A stretch of DNA of 51,950 bases from Lentisphaeria bacterium (GTDB lineage Bacteria; Verrucomicrobiota; Lentisphaeria; Victivallales; UBA1829). Position numbers and translations under genes: made by a program. The stretch covers positions 1 to 51,950 of the forward strand of contig JAGCTY010000105.1 in the NCBI GenBank assembly GCA_017963105.1, read 5' to 3'. Shown in pieces: positions 8,042 to 15,582 of the stretch (within the stretch, counting starts at the first letter, position 1; each line of letters begins with the position of its first letter). The notes under the pieces were generated by a model. It did no database searches. It had not been told where the DNA came from and saw only the letters and a list, made by a program, of their open reading frames with translations.

Positions 8042-9361
8042 ATGGGCCGGTACATCGTCAAACGAGTCCTCTACTCCATCTGGATCCTGCTCGGGATCAT
8101 GGTAGTGACGTTCGTGCTGTTCCGGGTGTCCGCGGGCGATCCGACGGCAGTGCTGCTCGGCAAGAACCCGACCGCCGCCGACGTGGAGGCCATGCGCGAC
8201 TCCATGGGCTGCGACAAGCCGCTTTTCTTCGGCAACTGGCGCATTACCGAACTGTACCCCGCCGCCGATTTCACCGGAGGCCGCACCGAGATCCCCGGCA
8301 TTGCGCTGAACGATGTCGAGCCGGAAAAAGCCGCCGGACAGGACGGCCTGCGCCTCGGCACGGGCAGCGTCGTTTTCAAACGCCAGTTCGTGAACAAAGA
8401 ATCGGAAAACCGCATCGTCCTCTCCGGGTCCGGGCGTTTCCGGGTAAACGGGCAGGAAGTCGTGCTTTCGTCCGGCGAGACCGCAATTGAGCTGACGGAC
8501 GCCCCCGACGAACTCACGGTCGCGGGGCTTGATGCGGACTGCGTCCTGATCCGCGCGGGCTTCGAGCGCCCGAACCGCGCCTGGTACGATTCACAGGCTC
8601 TGGACTCGCTGAAGGAACTCGTCGCGTTCTCCTCGAAGTTTCCGTACGTGAGCTTCTTCAATTTCGGCAACACGCTCCTCACGCACGAATCCATCCGAAG
8701 CAAGCTGTGGCGCGGCATGGTGCCCTCCCTGATGATCATGATCCCGATCTTCTTCGGCGAGCTCGTGATCGGCATCGTGCTGGCGATGGTCTCCTGCGCG
8801 TTTCAGGACCGCATCCTGGACCGTGCGATCGTGGTGCTGTCCGTCGCCGGGATGAGCATCAGCTACCTCGTGCTCATCATCCTCGGACAATGGTTCCTGG
8901 CGTACTACCTGAACCTCTTCCCCGTGTGGGGATGGGACAGCCCGAAATGCGTGTTCCTGCCCGTCATCATCGGCATCGTGTCCGGCACGGGCAGCGGCGT
9001 CCGCTTCTACCGGACCGTGTTCCTCGACGAAATCCGGCGCGAGTACATCCGGACGGCGGCGGCGAAGGGCGCGACCCCGATGCGCGTGTACGGCATCCAC
9101 CTCCTGCGGAACGCCCTGGTCCCGATCATCACGCGCGCCTCGACCGTGCTGCCGTTCCTGTTCACGGGCAGCCTGCTGCTGGAAAGTTTCTTCGGGATTC
9201 CCGGGCTGGGCTACGAAGGCGTGAACGCGTTGAACAGCTCCGATCTCTCCATGCTGAAGGCGCTCGTCCTGCTCGGCGCAATCCTCTTTATCGTCATCAA
9301 CCTCATCACGGATGTGGCGTACGCCTGGGTCGATCCGCGCGTCCGCGTGGACCGCGAGTGA
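8042..9361 (+). CDS. DppB/OppB-type ABC transporter permease with an inserted domain
   Basis: Inner-membrane permease of the peptide/nickel ABC family. Residues 1-30 are the typical N-terminal membrane helix (MGRYIVKRVLYSIW), followed by DPTAVLLGKNPTAADV. The transmembrane core runs from about 205 to 435 and has the ATPase-contact EAA loop EYIRTAAAKGATPMRVYG and the family segment SLLLESFFGIPGLGYEG. Between GCDKPLF (about 56-62) and residue 186 there is an extra stretch of roughly 120 residues, hydrophilic and beta-like, absent from ordinary DppB proteins of 305-340 residues. By topology it would lie outside the membrane. No second permease, ATPase or binding protein is adjacent, so its partners must be encoded elsewhere. 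It starts 21 bp after the UDG gene. Confidence 0.85.
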   Translation: MGRYIVKRVLYSIWILLGIMVVTFVLFRVSAGDPTAVLLGKNPTAADVEAMRDSMGCDKPLFFGNWRITELYPAADFTGGRTEIPGIALNDVEPEKAAGQDGLRLGTGSVVFKRQFVNKESENRIVLSGSGRFRVNGQEVVLSSGETAIELTDAPDELTVAGLDADCVLIRAGFERPNRAWYDSQALDSLKELVAFSSKFPYVSFFNFGNTLLTHESIRSKLWRGMVPSLMIMIPIFFGELVIGIVLAMVSCAFQDRILDRAIVVLSVAGMSISYLVLIILGQWFLAYYLNLFPVWGWDSPKCVFLPVIIGIVSGTGSGVRFYRTVFLDEIRREYIRTAAAKGATPMRVYGIHLLRNALVPIITRASTVLPFLFTGSLLLESFFGIPGLGYEGVNALNSSDLSMLKALVLLGAILFIVINLITDVAYAWVDPRVRVDRE

Positions 9362-9431
9362 TACTCAGTCGGCAGACCGTTTCGGACAAAGCAAAAACGC
9401 AGTCTTACGATAACCAGTCAAGGCAAATGCA

Positions 9432-9452
9432 GCCCGGGTTACAGGCCCGGGC
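9432..9452 (+). other. Short GC hairpin in the leader of the Sel1 gene
   Basis: GCCCGGG (9432-9438) pairs with CCCGGGC (9446-9452) around the 7-nt loop TTACAGG. No T-run follows, so it is not a typical terminator. It ends 9 nt before the strong Shine-Dalgarno AGGAGG at 9462-9467. Confidence 0.5.
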
Positions 9453-9472
9453 AGAATCAACAGGAGGCAGAT

Positions 9473-10978
9473 ATGAACGAAAAAGAATCGCAGAAACTGA
9501 AAAACAGAGCGGAACATGGAGACGCGGAAGCCCAGTTTCTGCTTGCCAAGCATTACGACGGGGAGTCCCCCAACTGCGAAGAAGCCGTCCGCTGGTATCG
9601 CGCCGCGGCCGAACAGGGGCACGCCAAGGCTCAGAACAACCTCGCGATCTGTATTTCCGAAAACAGGGGAGATTGCGCCGAATCGTTCAAATGGTTCTCC
9701 ATGGCGGCGGAAAACGGCAGTCCGGCGGGGCAATTCAATCTCGGCAGATGCTATTTGTACGGAAAAGGCGCGAGCGATTTTTTTGCGGCCATCACATGGC
9801 TCCGCCGTTCTGCGGAGCAGGGTTACCCCAAGGCAGAAAAAATGCTCGCCAACCTGGAAAAAGAAAGGAATCTCTACTCGTCCGCCGAACGGGGCGACCT
9901 GAAAGCGCAGTACGAACTCGCGCTGTCCTGCCGGGGCGTTTTCATCAAGAACGAGGGCGAGGCGGCGAAATGGTTTCAGAAATCCGCCCGGGGCGGGTAT
10001 CTGCCCGCTCAGTTCGAGCTGGGGCTCTGCTTCCTTTACGGTAAAGGCGTGGAAAAGGACGAGGCGGAGGCGATGAAATGGCTCGGCAGGGCCGCCGGGC
10101 AGGGATACCGGGAAGCGCAAAGAGCGATCCTTGAAAAAACGGAGTTCGAACTCATACTCAAAGCCGCCGAGTTCGGCGATGCCGGGTCCCAGTACAAGAT
10201 CGGGACGTTCTATGAAACCGGCTATGGCGTGAGAAGCAACTTTAAGAAGGCGCTCGAATGGTTCAAAAAGGCGGCGGACCAGGACGATGCGGAAGCCTTG
10301 TACAAACTCGGAACGCTCAGCAAGATGGTTTCTTCCGAGATCAATCCGGAAATCGTCGACGATGATCCCGAAGAAAAAGCATCCCCGTCCGCCGCCGACT
10401 GGATGAGCTTCGGAACAGCGGCGGCGTTCGAATGGTTCAAAAAGGCGGCGGACTTGGGCCACATGAAAGCTCAGTTCATCATCGGGCTGTACTATGAAAG
10501 CGGCGATGACGTAAAAAAGGACGACGGGGAAGCGTTCGAATGGTTCAAAAAGGCGGCGGACCAGGGCGATGCGGGCGCCCAGTACAAAGTCGGATTGTAC
10601 TATAAAAACGGCATCGGCGTGAAAAAGGACGGCGAAACGGCGGTCGAGTGGTTCCACAAAGCAGCCGCGCATGATCAGGCCGGCGAGGAGTATCTGGCCA
10701 TTGCCGGCAGGGCCCTTTTTGAGATCGGGAAATGCTATTACCTGGGCTACGGCGTGAAAAAGGACTACGCCCTCGCTCTCGAGTTTTTCATCCGGGCCAC
10801 CCACGGGTTCGGCTCGGCCGGAGGGCTCGGCCCGGATGAAACGCCCATGGACATGCTCGCCCTCTTCTATGAAAACGGCATCGGCGTGAAAAAGGATCCG
10901 GAGAGAGCGAAAAACTGGCATTACTGGGCATATCGTGCGCGGGGAGTCATGGTCGAGTACATTGACGTTATCCGTTGA
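9473..10978 (+). CDS. Sel1-repeat (SLR) protein, cytosolic
   Basis: A 501-residue protein built almost wholly of Sel1-like repeats, the TPR-related alpha-alpha repeat used for protein-protein contacts. About ten units can be read, for example GHAKAQNNLAICISENRGDC, GYLPAQFELGLCFLYGKGVE and GDAGAQYKVGLYYKNGIGVK, each ending in an AxxWFxKAA-type helix. It has no signal peptide or membrane helix, so it is probably cytosolic; its partner is unknown. A negatively charged insertion interrupts the array at about 286-310 (VDDDPEEKASPSAADW). Three repeats share an identical 26-bp block, pointing to recent internal duplication or gene conversion. AGGAGG lies 5 nt before the ATG. Confidence 0.9.
   Translation: MNEKESQKLKNRAEHGDAEAQFLLAKHYDGESPNCEEAVRWYRAAAEQGHAKAQNNLAICISENRGDCAESFKWFSMAAENGSPAGQFNLGRCYLYGKGASDFFAAITWLRRSAEQGYPKAEKMLANLEKERNLYSSAERGDLKAQYELALSCRGVFIKNEGEAAKWFQKSARGGYLPAQFELGLCFLYGKGVEKDEAEAMKWLGRAAGQGYREAQRAILEKTEFELILKAAEFGDAGSQYKIGTFYETGYGVRSNFKKALEWFKKAADQDDAEALYKLGTLSKMVSSEINPEIVDDDPEEKASPSAADWMSFGTAAAFEWFKKAADLGHMKAQFIIGLYYESGDDVKKDDGEAFEWFKKAADQGDAGAQYKVGLYYKNGIGVKKDGETAVEWFHKAAAHDQAGEEYLAIAGRALFEIGKCYYLGYGVKKDYALALEFFIRATHGFGSAGGLGPDETPMDMLALFYENGIGVKKDPERAKNWHYWAYRARGVMVEYIDVIR
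10254..10561 (+). repeat. Three identical 26-bp blocks inside the Sel1 gene
   Basis: The same 26 bases, beginning TCGAATGGTTC and ending GGCGGCGGAC, occur at 10254-10279, 10428-10453 and 10536-10561. They encode the EWFKKAAD helix of successive Sel1 units. Exact identity, including third codon positions, suggests recent duplication. Confidence 0.85.
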
Positions 10979-11026
10979 GGCGGACAGGACGCGTACGGAA
11001 ATCCGCCGAAAAGTGAAAAAACGCGC

Positions 11027-11055
11027 TTGACAATTCAAACTGCGCGTGGTACTGT
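11027..11055 (+). promoter_or_regulatory. Promoter of galK
   Basis: TTGACA (11027-11032), 17 bp, TACTGT (11050-11055), with TGG immediately before the -10 (extended -10 type). A leader of about 50 nt with AAAGGA near 11096-11101 leads to the ATG at 11111. Confidence 0.7.
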
Positions 11056-11110
11056 ATTGCCGCAAACCGCACTTTATTCTAAACATTGTTTCAGAAAGGA
11101 ATCCACCCCC

Positions 11111-12259
11111 ATGAGCACCAGTGTCCGCGAACAATTCATCGCCCGCTACGGAAAAGAACCCGCAGTCTGCTCCTTCGCCCCCGGCCGCCTCGAAATCCTC
11201 GGCAACCACACCGACTACAACGAAGGCTTCGTGCTGAGCTGCGCCGTCGGACAGCATACCTGCTTCGCCATGAGCCCGGCGGACGGCACGAAGTGCAACA
11301 TCTGCGAACACGGCAAGGACCAGGCTCTCGACCTGAACGACATCGACACCCCGGTGAAGGGCGACTGGCGCAACTACATCAAGGGCCTGCTCGTCGACCT
11401 CAAACGCCGCGGCATCAAGTTCGGCGCGTTCGACGCCGTGCTCGACAGCCAGGTCCCGCTTTCCGCCGGCATGAGCAGCTCCGCCGCCCTCGAAATGTCC
11501 TTCGCCTTCGCGCTGAAGACCATCTACGGCATCGAACTCCCGCTCGCCGACTGGGCGCGCGTCGGACAGGCGGTCGAAAACAAGTTCCTCGGCCTGAACA
11601 GCGGCCTGCTCGACCAGTTCAGTTCGCTCTTCGGCAAGAAGGATTCCTTCATCCTCTGCGATTTCCGCACGGTCGAGGTGCTGAAGAACGTCGGCATGCC
11701 TTCCGGCTACGTCTTCGTCGTGGCGAACTCCATGGTGAAGCACAACCTCGTGGACTCCGCCTACAACCAGCGCCGCGTGAGCTGCGAGAACGCAACTGCC
11801 GCGATCAGGAAGACGCACCCCGAAATCAAGACGCTCCGCGACGTCTCCGGCGAGCTCCTCGAAGCCTGCAAGGGCGACATGGACCACATCGACTACCTCC
11901 GCGCCAAGCATGTGGTCGGCGAGGACGAACGCGTCTTCCGTGCCGTGGACTGCCTCGGCAGGGACGATATCGCCGGCTTCGGCCAGCTCCTCTACGAGAG
12001 CCACGAGAGCTCCCGCGTGAACTTCGAAAACAGCTGCCCCGAGCTCGACATCCTCGTCGAACTCTCCAAGTCCATCCCCGGCTGCCTCGGCGCGCGTCTC
12101 TCCGGCGGCGGCTTCGGCGGCATCTCCATCCACCTGGTCGAGACCGCGCAGGCCGAGACCTACGCCGAACGCCTCAAGACCGCCTACAAGTCCCAGACCG
12201 GGATCGACGCCGCCACGTTCATCTGCTCCATCGGCGACGGCGCGGGCATCGAAGCCTGA
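11111..12259 (+). CDS. galK: Galactokinase-family GHMP kinase
   Basis: GHMP-family sugar kinase, most likely ATP-dependent phosphorylation of galactose at C1 (Leloir pathway). The 382-residue protein has the galactokinase signature PGRLEILGNHTDYNEG at the N-terminus, the phosphate loop PLSAGMSSSAALE, the catalytic-base region SGLLDQFSSLFG and the C-terminal GHMP segment RLSGGGFGG. Classical galactokinases have GEHTDYN, and the Glu contacts the sugar; here it is Asn32. This variant is known in other lineages (GNHTD) and leaves some doubt about the exact sugar. The start at 11111 is chosen because AAAGGA precedes it; an upstream in-frame ATG at 11027 lies inside the promoter. A GH78-like glycosidase follows 23 bp downstream, so the pair probably handles one released sugar. 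Confidence 0.88.
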   Translation: MSTSVREQFIARYGKEPAVCSFAPGRLEILGNHTDYNEGFVLSCAVGQHTCFAMSPADGTKCNICEHGKDQALDLNDIDTPVKGDWRNYIKGLLVDLKRRGIKFGAFDAVLDSQVPLSAGMSSSAALEMSFAFALKTIYGIELPLADWARVGQAVENKFLGLNSGLLDQFSSLFGKKDSFILCDFRTVEVLKNVGMPSGYVFVVANSMVKHNLVDSAYNQRRVSCENATAAIRKTHPEIKTLRDVSGELLEACKGDMDHIDYLRAKHVVGEDERVFRAVDCLGRDDIAGFGQLLYESHESSRVNFENSCPELDILVELSKSIPGCLGARLSGGGFGGISIHLVETAQAETYAERLKTAYKSQTGIDAATFICSIGDGAGIEA

Positions 12260-12282
12260 AACAGACTCACCTTTCATTCGTC

Positions 12283-14022
12283 ATGTACCTGGAAATCCAT
12301 CACTTGGCCGCCCGCCTCGCGGGAGCCGCCCTGCTCCTCGGAACCGTCTGCATGGCAGTCTGCTGCTGTGACGTCTCGGACGGGGACGGCATGGAACGGC
12401 CCGAGTTCCCCGCCGTGCCCGCCGAGGCGAAAAGCGTGCTTGTGGAACAGGACGCGGATTCGGTGCGCGAGTTCGACGGCGGCGTGTCCGTGCTGGATTT
12501 CGGGAAGGACGCCTACTGCCACCTCGTCCTGACCTTGAAGGCGAAGCAGGAAGGCAAACTGGAAGTTCTCGTTGGCGAGGTGCTGAAGCCGAACGGTCGG
12601 GTCGAGGAGAATCCCGGCGGCTCGCGCATCTGCTACAAAGAGACGCTGGCCGTGAAGCCCGGCGAGGCAGATTACCTGATGAAATTCCCGCCGCACAAGA
12701 ATCCCTACGGCGGGATGTCGCGCCCGCAGACGCCGGAAATCGCGCCGTTCCGCTATGTGGAGATCCGCAATCCGGGCGGGATCGAGGTCAAGGAAGTCGT
12801 GCGCGTGGCGCATTTCCCGGAGTTCGATGACGACGCGTCCAAGTTCGAATGCGACATCCCGGAGCTTGTGAACGTCTGGGAGTTCTGTAAATACTCCGTG
12901 AAAGCGTGCGTCCCGTTCGGCCTGTACATCGACGGCAACCGCGAGCGTATGCCCTACGAGGCGGACAGCTACGTCACCGCGCTCAGTCATTTCACCGTGG
13001 ACGCGAACTACGCCGCCTGCCGCGCGTCGATCGAATGGTCGCTCGACAACCCCACCTGGCCGACCGAATGGCGTCTGCTGATGCCCGAGCTCGTGAAAGT
13101 CTACCTGCTGTACAGCGGCGACTTCGAGACCGTGCGCGGCTGGTATGACCGCCTGAAGCCGTTCCTGCTGTCCGGCAGCCTCGACGAACGCGGACTCCTG
13201 ACCGCGAAACGCCTCCCGGAGGGTGTCCGCGACATCGTGGACTGGCCGGAAAAGGAGCGCGACGGCTACGAGATGAAGGATGTGAATTTCGTCCCGAATG
13301 CGTTCCGGCACCTCGCGCTGCTGGACATGGCGTATCTGGCCGAGCAGACCGAGTACGCGGACGAGGCGGCACAGTACCGCATGGAAGCCGCCGCGCTGAA
13401 CATCTGCCTGCACCAGGTCATGTTCGACGGCTCGCTCTTCGTGGATTCGCCCGGCTCGAAGCATCATTCGATCCATTCGCAAATGGCAGCCGTCTGCACC
13501 GGAGTCGCCCGGGAAGCGGAAAAACCTGCCATTGCCGAATTTCTGAAGGGAAAAGGCATGGCGTGCAGCGTGTACGGCGCGCAATACCTGCTCGACGCGT
13601 GTTTCGAGCTCGGCCTCGGCGAACACGCCGTGGAGCTCATGTCCTCGGACGGCCTCCGCAGCTGGCGCAACATGCTCCGCGCGGGTGCGACCGTGACCAT
13701 GGAGGCGTGGGACAATTCCGTGAAGCCGAATCAGGACTGGAACCATTCCTGGTCCACCGCCCCGGCGAACGTCGTCGCGCGCCGTCTTTTCGGCATCCGC
13801 CCGCTCGCGCCGGGATTCGCGGAATTCTGCGTGGAGCCGGACCCGTGCCTGAAAAACGGATTCTACCGCCAGCCGACGCCGCTCGGCACGATCGAAGTCA
13901 CGGTGAAAAACGGCCAGGTGTCCAAATTGAGACATCCGAGATGGCTCAAGCAGGTGCGCCTCTCCCCCGACCCGGCCATTCTCCAGCTGTTGGAAGAGGT
14001 CGAGCATCTGCAGAAACAGTGA
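12283..14022 (+). CDS. GH78-like alpha-L-rhamnosidase-type glycosidase, exported
   Basis: A 579-residue protein with a hydrophobic N-terminal export signal (about 8-27). A cysteine-rich end (CMAVCCC) does not fit a canonical lipobox. The body resembles the GH78/six-hairpin fold: a short beta domain, then the acidic active-site segment IDGNRERMPYEADSY (D217, E221, D228) at the position of the conserved catalytic cluster. Near the C-terminus come VTMEAWDNSVKPNQDWNHSW and a closing beta domain starting LFGIRPLAPGF. It is shorter than most GH78 enzymes, which have extra N-terminal sugar-binding domains. Its position right after galK suggests that it liberates the sugar phosphorylated by the kinase, but specificity cannot be read from sequence. 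The start has no strong Shine-Dalgarno. Confidence 0.8.
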   Translation: MYLEIHHLAARLAGAALLLGTVCMAVCCCDVSDGDGMERPEFPAVPAEAKSVLVEQDADSVREFDGGVSVLDFGKDAYCHLVLTLKAKQEGKLEVLVGEVLKPNGRVEENPGGSRICYKETLAVKPGEADYLMKFPPHKNPYGGMSRPQTPEIAPFRYVEIRNPGGIEVKEVVRVAHFPEFDDDASKFECDIPELVNVWEFCKYSVKACVPFGLYIDGNRERMPYEADSYVTALSHFTVDANYAACRASIEWSLDNPTWPTEWRLLMPELVKVYLLYSGDFETVRGWYDRLKPFLLSGSLDERGLLTAKRLPEGVRDIVDWPEKERDGYEMKDVNFVPNAFRHLALLDMAYLAEQTEYADEAAQYRMEAAALNICLHQVMFDGSLFVDSPGSKHHSIHSQMAAVCTGVAREAEKPAIAEFLKGKGMACSVYGAQYLLDACFELGLGEHAVELMSSDGLRSWRNMLRAGATVTMEAWDNSVKPNQDWNHSWSTAPANVVARRLFGIRPLAPGFAEFCVEPDPCLKNGFYRQPTPLGTIEVTVKNGQVSKLRHPRWLKQVRLSPDPAILQLLEEVEHLQKQ

Positions 14023-14062
14023 TGCCCGCCGCACGCATTCCGTGGACGGGCATCTTCGTTTT
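14021..14062 (+). terminator. Terminator after the galK-GH78 unit
   Basis: GATGCCCG (14021-14028) pairs with CGGGCATC (14047-14054), followed by TTCGTTTT. It starts within the stop codon of the GH78 gene and lies in the convergent gap before the minus-strand gene ending at 14143. Confidence 0.7.
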
Positions 14063-14142
14063 GAGCTGAAAAGGGGCTGTTTTCTCCGGAAAGACTACTT
14101 TCCCCGTTCGCGGGCGGAAGCCGCGAACGACTCCAGCACAGT

Positions 14143-15450
14143 TTACTGTGCGGCGTTCCGCACGGCTTCGTCCGTGATCTTCTTTTCCAGGTACTGCTCA
14201 ACGGTCAACCCGCCGTAGTCCGGCTCGGTGTAGGACGTCTCCCCGCCCTCGACCTCGTTGCCGTTTTCGTCCAGGTCGCTCATGTCGTATCCGAGGAGCG
14301 CCTTGGCGTCGCGCTGCCCCTTGGATGCGGCATCCCGGAGATACTTCGCGGCCTGTGCGAAATCCTGCGTCACGCCGCGTCCGTAGAGGTAGAGGAGCCC
14401 GAGTTCATATTCCGCATCGGGGAAATAGTTCGTGGCGGTCGGGTGCATGGTCAGCTGTCTGAACGCCTCGCCGTCGTCCTGCGTGCAGCCGAGCCCGCGC
14501 GCCGCGCAGAGCCCGAGGTACACATGGACGTCCTCGTTTTTCGGATCGGAGGCCGCCAGCCTGAAATTGTAATACGCCTCCGCGTATTTCGCGACGGCGG
14601 CCTGCAGGGACGCCGTCTGGCCCGCTTCGGCAAACGCCGTCTGGCCGGCCTCATAGTATTCCTGCGCCCTGGCGTATTCCATCTGCCCGGAAATCCCTAC
14701 GGCCAGAAGCCACAGACTGTATGGGAGGATCAGGAATGAGATAAAGAAGCATGGCTTGCCGTACTTCAACGGCTTGTGTTTGTGCTCGGGAATGTACTCC
14801 GGCTTCTCTCCGGCTTTCCATTTCGAGCGTACATAGCCCAGCTGGTTGTGCGACGGGGCGTTTTTGCCGAACAGGACACTGTCGAACGTGATGATGCAAA
14901 TGCGGATGCCGACCAGCACCAGCACCAGCATGAAGATAAAGCCGCCAACGGACGATTGGCGGACCAGGATGATCATGTTCAGCACGCCGCCGACGATCAC
15001 CATGAGCGACACGATGCGGAAGAACCATTGCGCCACGGTCGAGCGCTGCGTCCGAAGCGCCACGCCGAACGCCTGCAGGACCACGAACAGCGGAAGCAAA
15101 AGCCAGAACAGCATCTTTGCCGCGGTCTTCATGGAAGCCGGGAATCCCGGAAGATTCGGCGCCGCGAACAACCCCAGATCGAAGATCAGGAAAAGCACCG
15201 CAAGCACGTAAAAAAAGATGCCGAGCCGTTTCAGCGCGCGGGAATCGTGCAGCGCCTTCTTCGAGGATTTGGCGTCCAGCGTGAGGAGGCGGGCCTCCAC
15301 GGAGCCGGGGGCGTATTCCGGGGCGGGAGATTCGGTCTTTTCAGCCGGATTCGGGGTCACGGGCGTTTCGGTCTTTTCAGCCGGACTCGGGGTCGTTTCC
15401 GGGGAAACGGCGGGCTGGTCGACGGATTTCTGTTCGGATTCGCTGCTCAT
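14143..15450 (-). CDS. Membrane protein with C-terminal Sel1 repeats
   Basis: A 435-residue protein of unknown function. Residues 1-55 are a low-complexity Pro/Glu/Thr region with repeated PxPAEKTExP units. Residues 75-175 hold four hydrophobic segments (for example FFYVLAVLFLIFDLGLFAA and FIFMLVLVLVGIRICII), and one more lies near 232-250. The C-terminal third has Sel1-type units (VHVYLGLCAARGLGCTQDDG and AEYELGLLYLYGRGVTQDF). The Sel1 part may recruit a partner to the membrane. AGGAG precedes the start. It has its own promoter and is not obviously linked to the glycosidase operon it converges on. It is the second Sel1 protein within 5 kb, but no shared DNA repeats were found between them. 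Confidence 0.8.
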   Translation of the reverse strand: MSSESEQKSVDQPAVSPETTPSPAEKTETPVTPNPAEKTESPAPEYAPGSVEARLLTLDAKSSKKALHDSRALKRLGIFFYVLAVLFLIFDLGLFAAPNLPGFPASMKTAAKMLFWLLLPLFVVLQAFGVALRTQRSTVAQWFFRIVSLMVIVGGVLNMIILVRQSSVGGFIFMLVLVLVGIRICIITFDSVLFGKNAPSHNQLGYVRSKWKAGEKPEYIPEHKHKPLKYGKPCFFISFLILPYSLWLLAVGISGQMEYARAQEYYEAGQTAFAEAGQTASLQAAVAKYAEAYYNFRLAASDPKNEDVHVYLGLCAARGLGCTQDDGEAFRQLTMHPTATNYFPDAEYELGLLYLYGRGVTQDFAQAAKYLRDAASKGQRDAKALLGYDMSDLDENGNEVEGGETSYTEPDYGGLTVEQYLEKKITDEAVRNAAQ

Positions 15451-15504
15451 AATGTCAGTCTCCTGGGGATGGCGCTACAGAAAATGCAGAATAAAACTCG
15501 ATAT

Positions 15505-15532
15505 AGTATAGCACATGAGGCAGACTTTTCAA
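15505..15532 (-). promoter_or_regulatory. Promoter of the 15450 membrane/Sel1 gene
   Basis: On the minus strand: TTGAAA (15532-15527), 16 bp, TATACT (15510-15505), about 55 nt before the start codon. It matches the recurrent cTTGA/gcTATA form. Confidence 0.65.
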
Positions 15533-15582
15533 GCCGACAATCGAATATTTCAGACAAAAACCTCGTAAAACCGGCTGACAAT

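Noticed and set aside
10981..11110. Use of the in-frame ATG at 11027 as the galK start
   Set aside because: It coincides with the -35 element TTGACA and lacks a ribosome site; the ATG at 11111 has AAAGGA upstream and the expected N-terminus.
9365..12277. 970-codon minus-strand frame across the Sel1 and galK genes
   Set aside because: Low-complexity composition and no family motifs; the plus strand has two well-supported genes there.
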